From Echinicola marina (GTDB lineage Bacteria > Bacteroidota > Bacteroidia > Cytophagales > Cyclobacteriaceae): a DNA stretch of 64,000 nucleotides. A program made the position numbers and the translations under genes. Below the pieces are notes generated by a model. The model worked only from the letters and a program-made list of their open reading frames with translations, ran no database searches and was not told where the DNA came from. Below, one piece after another: positions 53,410 to 62,773 of this stretch. How positions within the stretch are numbered: position 1 is the first letter of the stretch; every line of letters starts with the position of its first letter. The stretch spans positions 127,001 to 191,000 of the forward strand of contig NZ_CP080025.1 in assembly GCF_020463795.1 (NCBI RefSeq), read 5' to 3'.

Positions 53410-54394
53410 AGCTGTTATAACCGGAGTGAATGGATGGGTCCCTGACTATATCCTCACCAATAAAGAGCTGGAAACAATGGTGGAAACCAGTGATGAGTGG
53501 ATCACCAGTAGGACAGGTATTAAAGAAAGAAGAATTCTTAAGGGAGAGAATCAAGGCACTTCGGTAATTGGCGCCAACGCAGTAAAGGGATTATTGGAGA
53601 AAACCAACACCAATCCCGAGGACATTGACCTGATTATTTGTGCCACTGTAACACCTGACATGCCCTTCCCTTCTTGTGCCAATCTCATTGCAGATAAAGT
53701 GGGCGCAAAAAACAGTTACAGTTTTGATATTTCTGCAGCCTGTTCCGGCTTTTTATATGCCCTAACCATAGGCAGCCAGTTCATTGAAACTGGTATGCAC
53801 AAGAAAGTGATCGTCGTAGGGGCAGATAAAATGTCTTCTATTGTAAATTACGAAGATAGAACAACCTGTATTATCTTTGGCGATGGTGGCGGAGCGGTTC
53901 TTTTGGAACCAACTACTGAAGAGCTTGGGGTAATGGACTCTATCCATCATTCTGATGGTTCTGGAGCACCATACCTGCACATTAAAGCAGGAGGAAGCCT
54001 TATTCCAGCCAGTATAGAATCGGTAAAAGCCAAACAACACTACGCCTACCAAGAAGGCTCCACAGTATTTAAATTTGCAGTCACTAACATGGCCGAAGTA
54101 AGTGCTGAAATAATGGAGAAAAACAACCTTAAGGGAGATGACATCGCTTGGCTGGTACCGCATCAAGCCAACAAAAGGATCATTGATGCCACAGCCAATA
54201 GAATGAACGTGGGACCTGAAAAGGTAATGATCAATATAGAAAATTACGGAAACACTACAGCAGGAACCATCCCCCTATGTTTATGGGATTATGAATCCAA
54301 ACTGAAAAAAGGGGACAACCTGATCCTAGCTGCCTTTGGCGGTGGATTTACTTGGGGGTCTGTTTACCTAAAATGGGGCTACGATCCAAAATAA
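53396..54394 (+). CDS. fabH: beta-ketoacyl-ACP synthase III
   Basis: This enzyme condenses acetyl-CoA with malonyl-ACP to start fatty acid synthesis. The 332-residue protein has [15 protein letters not shown], the active-site Cys in [13 protein letters not shown] (about residue 113), His in [11 protein letters not shown], Asn in [11 protein letters not shown] and the C-terminal [16 protein letters not shown]. It leads a run to efp, accB and accC, all on the plus strand. plsX, often next to rpmF and fabH in bacteria, is not present here. Confidence 0.96.
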   Translation: MEKTRAVITGVNGWVPDYILTNKELETMVETSDEWITSRTGIKERRILKGENQGTSVIGANAVKGLLEKTNTNPEDIDLIICATVTPDMPFPSCANLIADKVGAKNSYSFDISAACSGFLYALTIGSQFIETGMHKKVIVVGADKMSSIVNYEDRTTCIIFGDGGGAVLLEPTTEELGVMDSIHHSDGSGAPYLHIKAGGSLIPASIESVKAKQHYAYQEGSTVFKFAVTNMAEVSAEIMEKNNLKGDDIAWLVPHQANKRIIDATANRMNVGPEKVMINIENYGNTTAGTIPLCLWDYESKLKKGDNLILAAFGGGFTWGSVYLKWGYDPK

Positions 54395-54421
54395 TTATAT
54401 TTAACAAATCAAATAATCAAA

Positions 54422-54985
54422 ATGGCTAGTACTGCAGATTTCAAAAATGGTCTGTGCATGGAGTTCAACAATGACATCTATTCCATTGTAGAATTCCAGC
54501 ATGTAAAACCTGGTAAAGGTGCTGCTTTTGTCAGGACCAAATTGAAAAGCCTAACAACCGGAAAGGTTCTCGACAAAACCTTCAATGCCGGTGAAAAAAT
54601 CACTACAGCAAGGGTAGAAAGAAGGCAACACCAGTTTTTGTATGCAGATGACATGGGGCATCACTTCATGGACACCACTACTTTTGAGCAAATCCCTATA
54701 GAAGAAAAACTAATAGAAAGAGCTGACTTGATGAAAGAAGGACAGTTGGTTGATATTTTGATCCATGATGAAACAGAAACCCCTTTAGGGGTGGAGTTAC
54801 CACCATTTGTGGAGCTAATGATCACTTATACTGAACCTGGGATCAAAGGTGATACCGCTACAAACGCACTAAAACCAGCCACCTTGGAAACTGGTGCTAC
54901 CGTAATGGTTCCTTTGTTTGTAGATCAAGACACTCTTATTAAAGTGGATACCAGAGATGGTTCTTATTCTGAAAGAGTAAAATAA
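54422..54985 (+). CDS. efp: translation elongation factor P
   Basis: This factor relieves ribosome stalling at polyproline. The 187-residue protein has three OB/KOW-type domains: DFKNGLCMEFNNDIYSIVEF, HVKPGKGAAFVRTKLK and the C-terminal ATLETGATVMVPLFVDQDT with DGSYSERVK. The loop-tip residue is Lys32 (PGKGAAF), so a Lys-type EF-P, which in some bacteria is modified. No modification enzyme gene is in the window. It is between fabH and accB. Confidence 0.97.
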   Translation: MASTADFKNGLCMEFNNDIYSIVEFQHVKPGKGAAFVRTKLKSLTTGKVLDKTFNAGEKITTARVERRQHQFLYADDMGHHFMDTTTFEQIPIEEKLIERADLMKEGQLVDILIHDETETPLGVELPPFVELMITYTEPGIKGDTATNALKPATLETGATVMVPLFVDQDTLIKVDTRDGSYSERVK

Positions 54986-55081
54986 TTGCAAAGACACTTG
55001 CTCTATAGACCAAGTATCTTACCGTTTTTAATTGGCCATTAATAACTCTATGTATATTAGAGTTTTAGAAAACTAAAAATT

Positions 55082-55558
55082 ATGAAAGCGAAAGAAATCC
55101 AAGAACTAATAGATTTTATCTCCAACTCGGGTTTAGCCGAGGTAAAAATCGAAACAGATGAGTTTAAGCTATCCATCAAAAAGAATGCTTCTGAAGCTCA
55201 AGTTGTAAAAGTAGCAGAACAAGCCGCACCAGCAGCAGTCGCTGCGCCAGCACCTGCTCCAGTAGCGGAAAGCACTCCGGCTCCAGCACCTGCTCCTGCA
55301 GCTGACAATGCTAACTATGTAGAAATCAAATCCCCAATGATCGGTACATTCTACACTACTCCTAACCCAGATTCTGATCCTTTTGTATCTGTGGGAGACA
55401 GTATAAAACAAGGGCAAGCTGTTTGTATCATTGAAGCCATGAAACTTTTCAACGAAATCGAATCAGAAGTTTCTGGAAAAATCGTAAAAATCTTGGTTGA
55501 TAATGCTTCTCCTGTAGAATACGATCAACCTCTTTTCTTAGTTGATCCAGCCGGATAA
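55082..55558 (+). CDS. accB: biotin carboxyl carrier protein of acetyl-CoA carboxylase
   Basis: This carries CO2 on biotin between the biotin carboxylase and the carboxyltransferase. The 158-residue protein has an N-terminal helix domain, an Ala/Pro-rich linker (about 48-75) and a biotinyl domain with biotin-Lys121 in [10 protein letters not shown], preceded by the thumb region [13 protein letters not shown]. accC follows after 29 bp. Confidence 0.97.
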   Translation: MKAKEIQELIDFISNSGLAEVKIETDEFKLSIKKNASEAQVVKVAEQAAPAAVAAPAPAPVAESTPAPAPAPAADNANYVEIKSPMIGTFYTTPNPDSDPFVSVGDSIKQGQAVCIIEAMKLFNEIESEVSGKIVKILVDNASPVEYDQPLFLVDPAG

Positions 55559-55587
55559 TTCTTTTTTATACAAACTAGATATATATC

Positions 55588-56937
55588 GTGTTTAATAAAA
55601 TATTAATAGCCAACAGAGGAGAAATTGCACTCAGGGTCATCCGTACCTGTAAGGAAATGGGGATCAAAACGGTAGCGGTTTACTCCACTGCAGACAAAGA
55701 CAGTCTACATGTAAGGTTTGCTGACGAAGCCGTATGCATAGGAGCGGCTCCAAGTAGGGAATCCTACCTAAATATCCCCAGAATAATTGCTGCAGCAGAA
55801 ATCACCAATGCAGACGCCATTCACCCTGGATATGGCTTCCTCTCTGAAAACGCAGAGTTCTCCAAAATATGCGAAGAGTACAACATCAAGTTTATTGGTG
55901 CCAGCTCTGACATGATTGATAAAATGGGAGACAAAGCCACCGCAAAGGCCACAATGAAAGCCGCCGGCGTACCTACTATACCTGGTTCAGAGGGACTATT
56001 GGAAACCATGGAACAAGGTATCAAGATTGCTGGAGAAATGGGCTACCCAGTTATCTTAAAGGCAACTGCCGGAGGTGGTGGACGAGGTATGAGAATTGTA
56101 CATGAAGAAAGCGGATTCAAAAAGGCTTGGGATGACGCCCGCCAAGAGTCAGGAGCTGCCTTTGGAAATGACGGACTTTACTTAGAGAAATTTGTAGAAG
56201 AACCTCGACATATTGAAATCCAAGTAGTCGGTGACAGCAAGGGCAAAGCATGCCATCTATCAGAAAGAGACTGCTCCATCCAAAGAAGACACCAAAAATT
56301 GGTTGAAGAAACCCCTTCTCCATTTATTACGGATGAACTTCGTGAAGCAATGGGCACTGCAGCCATCAAGGGTGCCGAAGCGATTGGTTATGAAGGTGCC
56401 GGTACCATTGAATTTTTGGTAGACAAACATAGAAACTTCTACTTTATGGAGATGAATACCAGGATTCAGGTAGAACATCCAATTACGGAAGAGGTTACTG
56501 ATTTTGACCTAATCAAAGAACAAATCAAGGTTGCTGCAGGAATACCTATCTCTGGCAAAAACTACTATCCAAAGTTATATGCTATGGAATGCAGAATCAA
56601 TGCCGAAGATCCTGCAAATGGATTCCGTCCTAGCCCAGGAAAAATCAACAACCTTCACCTTCCTGGTGGCCGTGGCGTAAGGGTAGATAGTCATGTCTAT
56701 GCTGGATATATGATTCCGCCAAATTACGATTCCATGATCGCCAAACTTATCGTAAGTGGTCAGTCCAGAGAAGAGGTAATTGTACGGATGAAAAGGGCTT
56801 TGGAAGAGTTTGTAATCGATGGAATCAAGACTACCATTCCATTCCACCTAGCGCTTCTGGAAGACGAAGAATTCAAAGCTGGTAACTTTACTACGAAGTT
56901 CCTAGAAACCTTTGATTTCTCGGTAATCAAAGGATAA
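55588..56937 (+). CDS. accC: biotin carboxylase subunit of acetyl-CoA carboxylase
   Basis: This ATP-grasp enzyme carboxylates the biotin on AccB. It is 449 residues, with a GTG start at 55588 ([19 protein letters not shown]). Seen: [13 protein letters not shown], the glycine-rich ATP lid [49 protein letters not shown] (split by the metal-binding Glu), [11 protein letters not shown] and [13 protein letters not shown]. It closes the group and is followed by a terminator. accA and accD are not in the window. Confidence 0.97.
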   Translation: MFNKILIANRGEIALRVIRTCKEMGIKTVAVYSTADKDSLHVRFADEAVCIGAAPSRESYLNIPRIIAAAEITNADAIHPGYGFLSENAEFSKICEEYNIKFIGASSDMIDKMGDKATAKATMKAAGVPTIPGSEGLLETMEQGIKIAGEMGYPVILKATAGGGGRGMRIVHEESGFKKAWDDARQESGAAFGNDGLYLEKFVEEPRHIEIQVVGDSKGKACHLSERDCSIQRRHQKLVEETPSPFITDELREAMGTAAIKGAEAIGYEGAGTIEFLVDKHRNFYFMEMNTRIQVEHPITEEVTDFDLIKEQIKVAAGIPISGKNYYPKLYAMECRINAEDPANGFRPSPGKINNLHLPGGRGVRVDSHVYAGYMIPPNYDSMIAKLIVSGQSREEVIVRMKRALEEFVIDGIKTTIPFHLALLEDEEFKAGNFTTKFLETFDFSVIKG

Positions 56938-56958
56938 AAGATCATAGTAGAAAAACAG

Positions 56959-56993
56959 GAAAGGCTATTCTATATTTAGAATAGCCTTTTTCT
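56959..56993 (+). terminator. Rho-independent terminator after accC
   Basis: AAGGCTATTCTA (56961-56972) pairs with TAGAATAGCCTT (56977-56988), followed by a T-run. Confidence 0.88.
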
Positions 56994-57061
56994 TGCATAA
57001 AACTCAACCCAGTCAATATTAAACTAGGCATCTCACTAAGACGCAGAAAAAATATTTTATT

Positions 57062-57673
57062 CTACTCAACACATGCTACCTCATACTGAGACTCTACATA
57101 TACTGAGTAATAAAGATATCTGGAAAGGACTACTTCATAGTACTCCCAATTCCCTTCTCCTGCACCAGTCTTTTGTGTAGCTGTCCCTGTATGTATATCC
57201 AATTCATCAGGTGAAATATTATCAGGTGGAGTTAAATTAAAGCCCCCGATTTTCACATTGGTAATCTCAGGCACAAAGGTCCATTCATCTACATCTATCC
57301 TAATACGAAGTTTAACAAAATCTCCTGGTGAAGCACCTTGAGGCACTTCTCCTTCCAATAACTCATTTACTTTTACAGCACCAATAAATTTACCTCTTAC
57401 CGATGATTCCAAATACACCCACTTTATTTCAGCACCATTAGCATTATTCACATCATATGCCGGTATTTCAATATATTTGGCACGTTTTCCATCAGTTGTA
57501 AATCTTAAACCTATGGCCCAGGAACTTTCAGGTGTATAGCACTTATCCTTTCCGATAGAAGGGACCGTGTCATCAGAACCTACCTCATTACAAGCCATAA
57601 AGGACACGAGTATTACAATTAAAACTAAACCCCAAACCTTGTCCAGGAATTTAGAAGTATAAAAATTTTCCAT
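57062..57673 (-). CDS. orphan lipoprotein, function unknown
   Basis: This 203-residue protein has a signal peptide with a hydrophobic core (VWGLVLIVILVSF) and a lipobox-like Cys28 (SFMACNE), so it is a predicted lipoprotein. The mature part is mostly beta: WAIGLRFTTDGKRAKYIEIP, WVYLESSVRGKFIGAVKV, FVKLRIRIDVDEWTFVPEI. I do not recognise a family. No neighbour gives a hint. It is next to a 564-bp non-coding stretch. Confidence 0.7.
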   Translation of the reverse strand: MENFYTSKFLDKVWGLVLIVILVSFMACNEVGSDDTVPSIGKDKCYTPESSWAIGLRFTTDGKRAKYIEIPAYDVNNANGAEIKWVYLESSVRGKFIGAVKVNELLEGEVPQGASPGDFVKLRIRIDVDEWTFVPEITNVKIGGFNLTPPDNISPDELDIHTGTATQKTGAGEGNWEYYEVVLSRYLYYSVYVESQYEVACVE

Positions 57674-58237
57674 CTGAAGTTGAGTTGATTACATTTGAAT
57701 TTACCTAATTCAAACTACAAAAAAAATAATTTAAAATACATTTTTATTGTTTTAAAATATAAAAAAACAAGCGAACCAAATTCGTAAATGAATCAGACAT
57801 ATTCATCAATCAATGGGTATTGAAACTATTCAAATCATTGTATTCACTTAGCATTAAGCTACAAAAACGTAGGATGTAAAAATTCAATCTCAAAAATTGA
57901 AATTATTGATCCTCCAATTTCATCCCCAGTAGTCAATAATTCATCTATCAAATAAGCTCTTTTCTACACGCATGGTTTCTCCTATGAAACTTCTACATAA
58001 AACTTTCCTCACCCAATCTAATAAATAAAATGTATTCAAAAAATCCAGTTGATAAATGCTTTGAATCATACCTTAAAATCAGACTTTCATACCTTTAATT
58101 CCAAAGCTTAATATTTTCTTGACAGACAAATAATATTTAATTCCCCAAAAGCCAAACCATAATTTATAGACCTCCTTAAAGATTCTTGCCATTTTTTAAA
58201 GTATATTGAATATTCATCACATTAAATTTTACCGCCT
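57674..58237. other. 564-bp gene-free stretch
   Basis: This AT-rich stretch has no credible ORF, RNA signature or repeat that I can find. It separates the orphan lipoprotein (minus) from the epimerase gene (plus), so it should contain both their promoters. Confidence 0.5.
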
Positions 58238-59209
58238 ATGCAAACTATACTTGGATCAGGAGGAATAATTGGAACCCAATTGGCACAGGAACTCACCACT
58301 TATACCAAGAAAATCCGCTTGGTGAGTAGACATCCCAAATTGGTCAATACCGGTGATGAAGTTTTTCCTGCCAATCTTTTAGACATTAAAGAAACTCAAA
58401 AAGCACTAAATGGCTCTTCAATAGCTTATCTAACTATTGGTTTCCCCTATAAAACCCGGATTTGGCAAGAAGCTTGGCCAAAAATCATGAACAACGTCAT
58501 AAAGACCTGTTCAGAACAAAACATAAAATTAGTATTTTTTGACAATGTCTACATGTATGACACCTTTCATATAGGTCATATGACCGAATCAACCCCAGTA
58601 CTTCCCGTCAGTAAAAAAGGCAAGGTAAGGGCTCTAATAGCCGAAAAGCTAATGGAAGCAACGGCCAAGAAAAAACTTAATGCACTAATAGCCCGGTCGG
58701 CTGACTTCTATGGACCATCAACCCCAATGAAAAGCATTATGACAGAAATGGTTTTCAAACCTCTTTCTAAAGGCAAATCTGCCAAATGGTTCGGCAACAG
58801 CCATTGCCCACATTCCTTTACTTACACTCCTGATGCAGGAAAAGCCACTGCAATGCTAGGGAATACACCCGACGCTTTCAACCAAGTATGGCACCTTCCT
58901 ACTGCCCCTAATCCACCCTCAGGAAAAGAATGGATTCATATGGTAGCCAAAGAAATGTCGGTAAGTCCCCACTACCAGACCATTCCAAAATGGATTTTCA
59001 ATATATCCGAAATTTTTGTTCCCTTTATGAGAGAGCTCAATGAAATGCTTTATCAATATGAACAGCCTTATGTATTTGATAGTAAAAAATTCGAAGAGCT
59101 CTTTTTTTTCAAGCCCACCTCCTATCTAGAGGGAATCAGAAGAATTATAAAAAAAGACTATCGCTATAAAGCAGCTCAAAAAGATGACCTACTTTTCGGG
59201 ACAAAATAG
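58238..59209 (+). CDS. NAD(P)-binding epimerase-like protein
   Basis: This is a 323-residue Rossmann-fold protein of the atypical/extended SDR group. The motif is GSGGIIGTQLAQEL near the N-terminus (a variant GxxGxxG), followed by RLVSRHP after strand 2, which suggests NADP. FFDNVYMYD with Tyr, and ARSADFYGPST match nucleoside-diphosphate-sugar epimerase-like proteins. The catalytic YxxxK is not obvious, so the activity is uncertain. It has no operon partner. Confidence 0.8.
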   Translation: MQTILGSGGIIGTQLAQELTTYTKKIRLVSRHPKLVNTGDEVFPANLLDIKETQKALNGSSIAYLTIGFPYKTRIWQEAWPKIMNNVIKTCSEQNIKLVFFDNVYMYDTFHIGHMTESTPVLPVSKKGKVRALIAEKLMEATAKKKLNALIARSADFYGPSTPMKSIMTEMVFKPLSKGKSAKWFGNSHCPHSFTYTPDAGKATAMLGNTPDAFNQVWHLPTAPNPPSGKEWIHMVAKEMSVSPHYQTIPKWIFNISEIFVPFMRELNEMLYQYEQPYVFDSKKFEELFFFKPTSYLEGIRRIIKKDYRYKAAQKDDLLFGTK

Positions 59210-59227
59210 GTCATCTCAAAATAAGCT

Positions 59228-59800
59228 TTATTCCTTTTCTCCTTCAATATCCAGCACCAACTCTTCGTACCATGCCTCACCATATTTTCGGATCAACGCA
59301 TCCTTCACAAACTTATAAATAGGAACATTCAACTCCTTACCCAAACCACAAGCAGGACTGCAAATATCCCATCGATCATAATTCAAAGCGTCATATTCAT
59401 CATATTTGGTCACCCTAACTGGATATAAATGACAGCTGATAGGCTTCTTATAGTCTATCTCCCCATTAATATGAGCCTCTTCTATACCACATTTAAGAAT
59501 CCCCTTATCATCTTTGATCGCATATGCGCACTCCTTATTTTCCCCAACGGTTGGAGTGCCTTTATCTCCCTCCATATCGTACACCCAAGTACCTTGCTCC
59601 TCGATGACCCTTCTCCCCTCCTCGGTAAGGTATTTTTTCACCTTAGGATAGATTTCATCGAGAATAGCCGTTTCTTCATCATCCAATGGCGCTCCTGCAT
59701 CTCCTTCCACACAACAAGCCCCTTTACATCTCTCCAAATTACACACAAAGAAATGCTCTTTTAGATCATCACTAAGTACTGCGTTTCCTATTAATATCAT
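59228..59800 (-). CDS. DUF3109-family Cys-rich protein
   Basis: This 190-residue protein is of the DUF3109 family, related to YkgJ-type zinc- or iron-binding proteins. The eight or so Cys residues are in [35 protein letters not shown] and [10 protein letters not shown], a pattern fit for metal binding. The open frame extends to 59920, but ATG 59800 ([13 protein letters not shown]) is preceded at 21 nt by a TAACTTTG -7 element and is the family's usual start. It is divergent from rnpB. Confidence 0.88.
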   Translation of the reverse strand: MILIGNAVLSDDLKEHFFVCNLERCKGACCVEGDAGAPLDDEETAILDEIYPKVKKYLTEEGRRVIEEQGTWVYDMEGDKGTPTVGENKECAYAIKDDKGILKCGIEEAHINGEIDYKKPISCHLYPVRVTKYDEYDALNYDRWDICSPACGLGKELNVPIYKFVKDALIRKYGEAWYEELVLDIEGEKE

Positions 59801-59820
59801 AACTCTCCCTTTTACTAGCA

Positions 59821-59828
59821 CAAAGTTA
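59821..59828 (-). promoter_or_regulatory. -7 element for the DUF3109 gene
   Basis: The minus strand reads TAACTTTG, an exact TAnnTTTG match, 21 nt before ATG 59800. It supports that start over the longer open frame, which would contain the promoter. Confidence 0.55.
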
Positions 59829-59914
59829 GGAAAACTAATAGGTATTATGATCCTAATTGGTACAATTACTGCTTTTAGTTCAAAAATATCATGGGAAATC
59901 CCGTAATTTGCATT

Positions 59915-60319
59915 GTGCAAGTCAGCTTGTCGCCATGATTACCTCTCCAAGAGGTAGTTAGGGAGGAAAGTCCGGGCAACATAGAGCGCCATACTTCCTA
60001 ACGGGAAGGGGCAAAGCTGGCGACGGCTTTGTCACAGATAGTGCCACAGAAAACAAACCGTCCGCTGCAGTGGATAAGGGTGAAAAGGTGGAGTAAGAGC
60101 CCACCGGGCTTCGGGTGACCGAAGTTGCATGGTAAACCTTATGGGTTGAAAGATCAAATAGGCCCCGGTCCAAGAGCTGCTCGTTCAATCTGGAATGGCT
60201 TCTGTCATTGCCGGAAACCGAGGTGGGTAGATCGATAGATCCTGATTGCGAAGTCAGGACCAGATAAATGACAAGAACCATCTTTTGATGGTTACAGAAC
60301 CCGGCTTATAGACTTGCAC
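59915..60319 (+). ncRNA. rnpB: RNase P RNA (bacterial class A)
   Basis: This is the catalytic RNA that matures tRNA 5' ends. The ends pair as P1 (GTGCAAGTC at 59915-59923 with GACTTGCAC at 60311-60319). The 5' conserved block GGAGGAAAGTCCGGGC and the 3' block ACAGAACCCGGCTTATAG form P4, and GTGCCACAGAAAACAAACCG and GGTAAACC lie between. About 405 nt is normal. Upstream, TAATTTG ends 5 nt before the RNA start, a near -7 element with a one-base shorter spacer. Positions of both ends are good to a few bases. Confidence 0.96.
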
Positions 60320-60346
60320 TTTTTACTTTTATTAAACATAATTTGT

Positions 60347-61504
60347 ATGCAGAAAATCTTGATTATTGATGATGAAAAAGTCATCAGATCGACCCTTAAG
60401 GAAATTTTAGAATACGAAAATTATGAGATTTTTGAGGCTCAAGATGGAGTTGAAGGACTCAAAATGATCGAAAGCCAAGACTTTGACCTTGTATTATGTG
60501 ACATTAAGATGCCCAAAATGGATGGGCTGGAGGTAATTGACAAGGTCAGCAAAATGGATAAACAACCCCAGTTTATCATGATTTCTGCACACGGTTCCAT
60601 AGAATCGGCGGTTGAAGCCACCAAGAAAGGGGCTTTTGATTTCATCCCCAAACCTCCGGACCTGAACAGGTTATTACTGACAGTAAGAAATGCACTGGAT
60701 AAAAACAACCTCGTGACAGAAACCAAAGTCCTAAAGAAAAAGCTTTCCAAAAAACTGGATATGGTAGGTGAATCAGAAGCCATCAGCCAAGTGAAGGAAA
60801 CCATTGAAAAGGTAGCTCCTACAGATGCCAGGGTTCTTATCACAGGTCCAAATGGAACGGGAAAAGAACTGGTAGCACACTGGCTTCACCAAAAAAGCAA
60901 TCGCTCCAACGCTCCTTTTATAGCAGTAAACTGTGCTGCTATTCCCTCAGAATTGATAGAAAGTGAATTATTTGGACATGAAAAAGGAGCCTTTACCTCA
61001 GCCAATAAACAGCGCCAAGGTAAATTTGAACAGGCCAATGGAGGTACTATTTTCCTGGACGAGATAGGCGACATGAGCCTTTCTGCTCAAGCCAAAGTAT
61101 TAAGGGCACTCCAAGAACATAAAATCACTAGAGTAGGAGGCGACAAGGACATTAAAGTTGATGTCAGGGTATTGGCAGCCACAAACAAGGACCTCAAAAG
61201 GGAAATCGAAGAAAATAATTTCAGAGAAGACCTTTACCACCGATTAAGTGTTATTCTAATCCAGGTCCCTGCGCTCAAAGACAGAAAAGAAGATATCCCG
61301 TTATTGGTAGACAGGTTCTTGGATGATATTGCCAAAGAATATGGCACTTCTAAAAAATCCATAGAAAAAGAAGCCATAAAGCAACTTCAGCAATTTCCTT
61401 GGACAGGTAATATCAGAGAATTGAGGAATGTCGTAGAGAGATTAGTGATCTTATGTAACCAAACAATCACATTAGAGGACATAAAAAAATACGCTGACTA
61501 TTAA
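60347..61504 (+). CDS. NtrC-type sigma-54 response regulator lacking a DNA-binding domain
   Basis: This 385-residue protein has a receiver domain with phospho-acceptor D52 (LCDIKMPKMDG) and a sigma-54 AAA+ domain. The AAA+ domain shows Walker A GPNGTGKE (167-174), the sigma-54 contact loop GAFTSA (214-219, usually GAFTGA), Walker B IFLDEIGDM and the FPWTGNIRELRN C-terminal block. It stops at EDIKKYADY, so the Fis-type helix-turn-helix is missing. ATG 60347 (MQKILIIDDEKVIRS) is preferred over the TTG/ATG further upstream. It directly follows rnpB. No histidine kinase gene is adjacent. Confidence 0.92.
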   Translation: MQKILIIDDEKVIRSTLKEILEYENYEIFEAQDGVEGLKMIESQDFDLVLCDIKMPKMDGLEVIDKVSKMDKQPQFIMISAHGSIESAVEATKKGAFDFIPKPPDLNRLLLTVRNALDKNNLVTETKVLKKKLSKKLDMVGESEAISQVKETIEKVAPTDARVLITGPNGTGKELVAHWLHQKSNRSNAPFIAVNCAAIPSELIESELFGHEKGAFTSANKQRQGKFEQANGGTIFLDEIGDMSLSAQAKVLRALQEHKITRVGGDKDIKVDVRVLAATNKDLKREIEENNFREDLYHRLSVILIQVPALKDRKEDIPLLVDRFLDDIAKEYGTSKKSIEKEAIKQLQQFPWTGNIRELRNVVERLVILCNQTITLEDIKKYADY

Positions 61505-61521
61505 AATCAGCGTATTTTTTT
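61485..61521 (+). terminator. Rho-independent terminator of the NtrC-type gene
   Basis: AAATACGCTGA (61487-61497) pairs with TCAGCGTATTT (61507-61517) and a T-run follows. The stem covers the stop codon. Confidence 0.88.
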
Positions 61522-61639
61522 ATCCTTTTACTTCTTGGCTTTCCATTGCCTTTGCATATGCTGGACAAGGTTTACTTGAGGCGCATGCTCCCAAAGCCAA
61601 GAGGCAAGAAGCTAAAATAACTGCTGCTAGTTTTCTCAT
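61520..61639 (-). CDS. 39-residue small lipoprotein
   Basis: This small gene encodes a 39-residue protein: MRKLAAVILASCLLALGAC is a clear lipoprotein signal with the lipobox Cys19 (LGAC), followed by only ASSKPCPAYAKAMESQEVKG. The mature peptide is about 21 residues with one further Cys. It starts 1 bp from a perfect 13-bp inverted repeat at 61641-61674. The arrangement of signal and stop is too tidy to be chance. It may be a small envelope protein like those seen near regulators; its role is unknown. Confidence 0.7.
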   Translation of the reverse strand: MRKLAAVILASCLLALGACASSKPCPAYAKAMESQEVKG

Positions 61640-61640
61640 G

Positions 61641-61674
61641 ATAATAATATTTGATCTAAACCAAATATTATTAT
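61641..61674. promoter_or_regulatory. perfect inverted repeat upstream of the small lipoprotein
   Basis: ATAATAATATTTG (61641-61653) and CAAATATTATTAT (61662-61674) are perfect 13-bp inverted repeats around an 8-bp loop, AT-rich except for one base pair. It sits at -1 of the small lipoprotein gene, so it may be an operator or an RNA hairpin covering the ribosome-binding region. Confidence 0.6.
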
Positions 61675-61693
61675 TTATGTAAGGAATACAAAA

Positions 61694-62698
61694 TTAATTG
61701 ACCATTAAATTACAGCCCCTCACTTCACTATTGTCAAATCGTCCAAGGATTTCCAGCATTCCATCTTCATCAAACCTTCCCAAATCTTGTGTCTCTATAA
61801 AAGCACAGGAATGAAAATTGGCCAAATCAATGATATTAACTCCTCCCTGAGCCTTTTTACTCCAGGACAAGGGATCGTTTACGTCCCTTAGAAAAACTTT
61901 CATAGACCTAGGAAGCAGGTATTTTCCATTACCTTTTGAGTATGCCTGTGACATTAGCTCCGTCATCCCATATTCAGAATGAATTGGATCAACTTTAAAA
62001 GCACTTTTGTATATATCATGCACCTCTTCCCTGATCATTTCCTTGCGACGACCTTTCATCCCTCCAGTTTCCATAACAATCAAATTGCTCATTTGCGGAA
62101 ACTTCTCTTCATACCGCTCCGCCAAATCCAGCAAGGCAAAAGTCACTCCCAAAAGCAACACCTTCTTACCATCATTGACCGATTTCAAATACTGAAGTTT
62201 CTCTATGAGCTCTTGATAATTATATAAATAAAATCCGGACTGATCTGAATTGGATTTTTTAATAAAATGATCGGCCATGGCAACTAAAGAACTCCCCTTC
62301 CTCTCCAAGTAAGCAGGTAATAGTGCCAACACATGAAAATCACTTAACTCACCATAAAAAGACTCAAAAAGTGTCTCTGCATGGTTTAAATAAAAATCAC
62401 TAGACCATACATAATGCCTGCTGGTAATCTGCCCTGTAGTCCCACTACTTGAGTAAAAGTCACTGAATAAGGCTGACTCTCCGCAAATCACTTGGTGCGA
62501 TTTAAAAAAACCAATAGGTAAAAACGGAATATCCTCTACCCTTTGAACTTCTTCGGAATTAATTCCCCTAGCATCCAAATACGCTTTGTAAACTTCATTT
62601 TCTCCCGCTTGAAACTTAAACAAACCCAAAGCCAATTCATCAAAGTTAGATGCGTCCAGAATTTCCAATTGCTCTAAAAAACTTTTGAAATAATTCAT
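61694..62698 (-). CDS. LuxE/PaaK-like acyl-activating protein
   Basis: This 334-residue protein is of the acyl-protein synthetase LuxE type, an ANL-superfamily adenylation fold that activates fatty or aryl acids. Seen: IPFLPIGFFKSHQV, the nucleotide loop FYSSSGTTGQITSRHY, VMETGGMKGRRKEM and YGMTELMSQAY (motif A5-like). ATG 62698 is preferred to TTG 62722 because -7 elements lie at 62720-62737. LuxE in Vibrio is part of a lux operon, but no luciferase or reductase gene is nearby. The target acid is unknown; polysaccharide or lipid tailoring is possible. Confidence 0.87.
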   Translation of the reverse strand: MNYFKSFLEQLEILDASNFDELALGLFKFQAGENEVYKAYLDARGINSEEVQRVEDIPFLPIGFFKSHQVICGESALFSDFYSSSGTTGQITSRHYVWSSDFYLNHAETLFESFYGELSDFHVLALLPAYLERKGSSLVAMADHFIKKSNSDQSGFYLYNYQELIEKLQYLKSVNDGKKVLLLGVTFALLDLAERYEEKFPQMSNLIVMETGGMKGRRKEMIREEVHDIYKSAFKVDPIHSEYGMTELMSQAYSKGNGKYLLPRSMKVFLRDVNDPLSWSKKAQGGVNIIDLANFHSCAFIETQDLGRFDEDGMLEILGRFDNSEVRGCNLMVN

Positions 62699-62719
62699 CG
62701 TTTTATTATCTATAGTGGA

Positions 62720-62737
62720 CAAATTTAAGCAAATTTA
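62720..62737 (-). promoter_or_regulatory. two tandem -7 elements for the LuxE-like gene
   Basis: The minus strand carries TAAATTTG twice (62720-62727 and 62730-62737), each an exact TAnnTTTG match, 10 bp apart. The near one ends 22 nt before ATG 62698. Confidence 0.5.
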
Positions 62738-62773
62738 AGATTAGGAATATTTAATTAACTATTACAAGCAAAT

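Noticed and set aside
59801-59920. A 40-residue extension of the DUF3109 protein.
   Set aside because: It would contain the -7 element at 59821-59828, and is not similar to the family.
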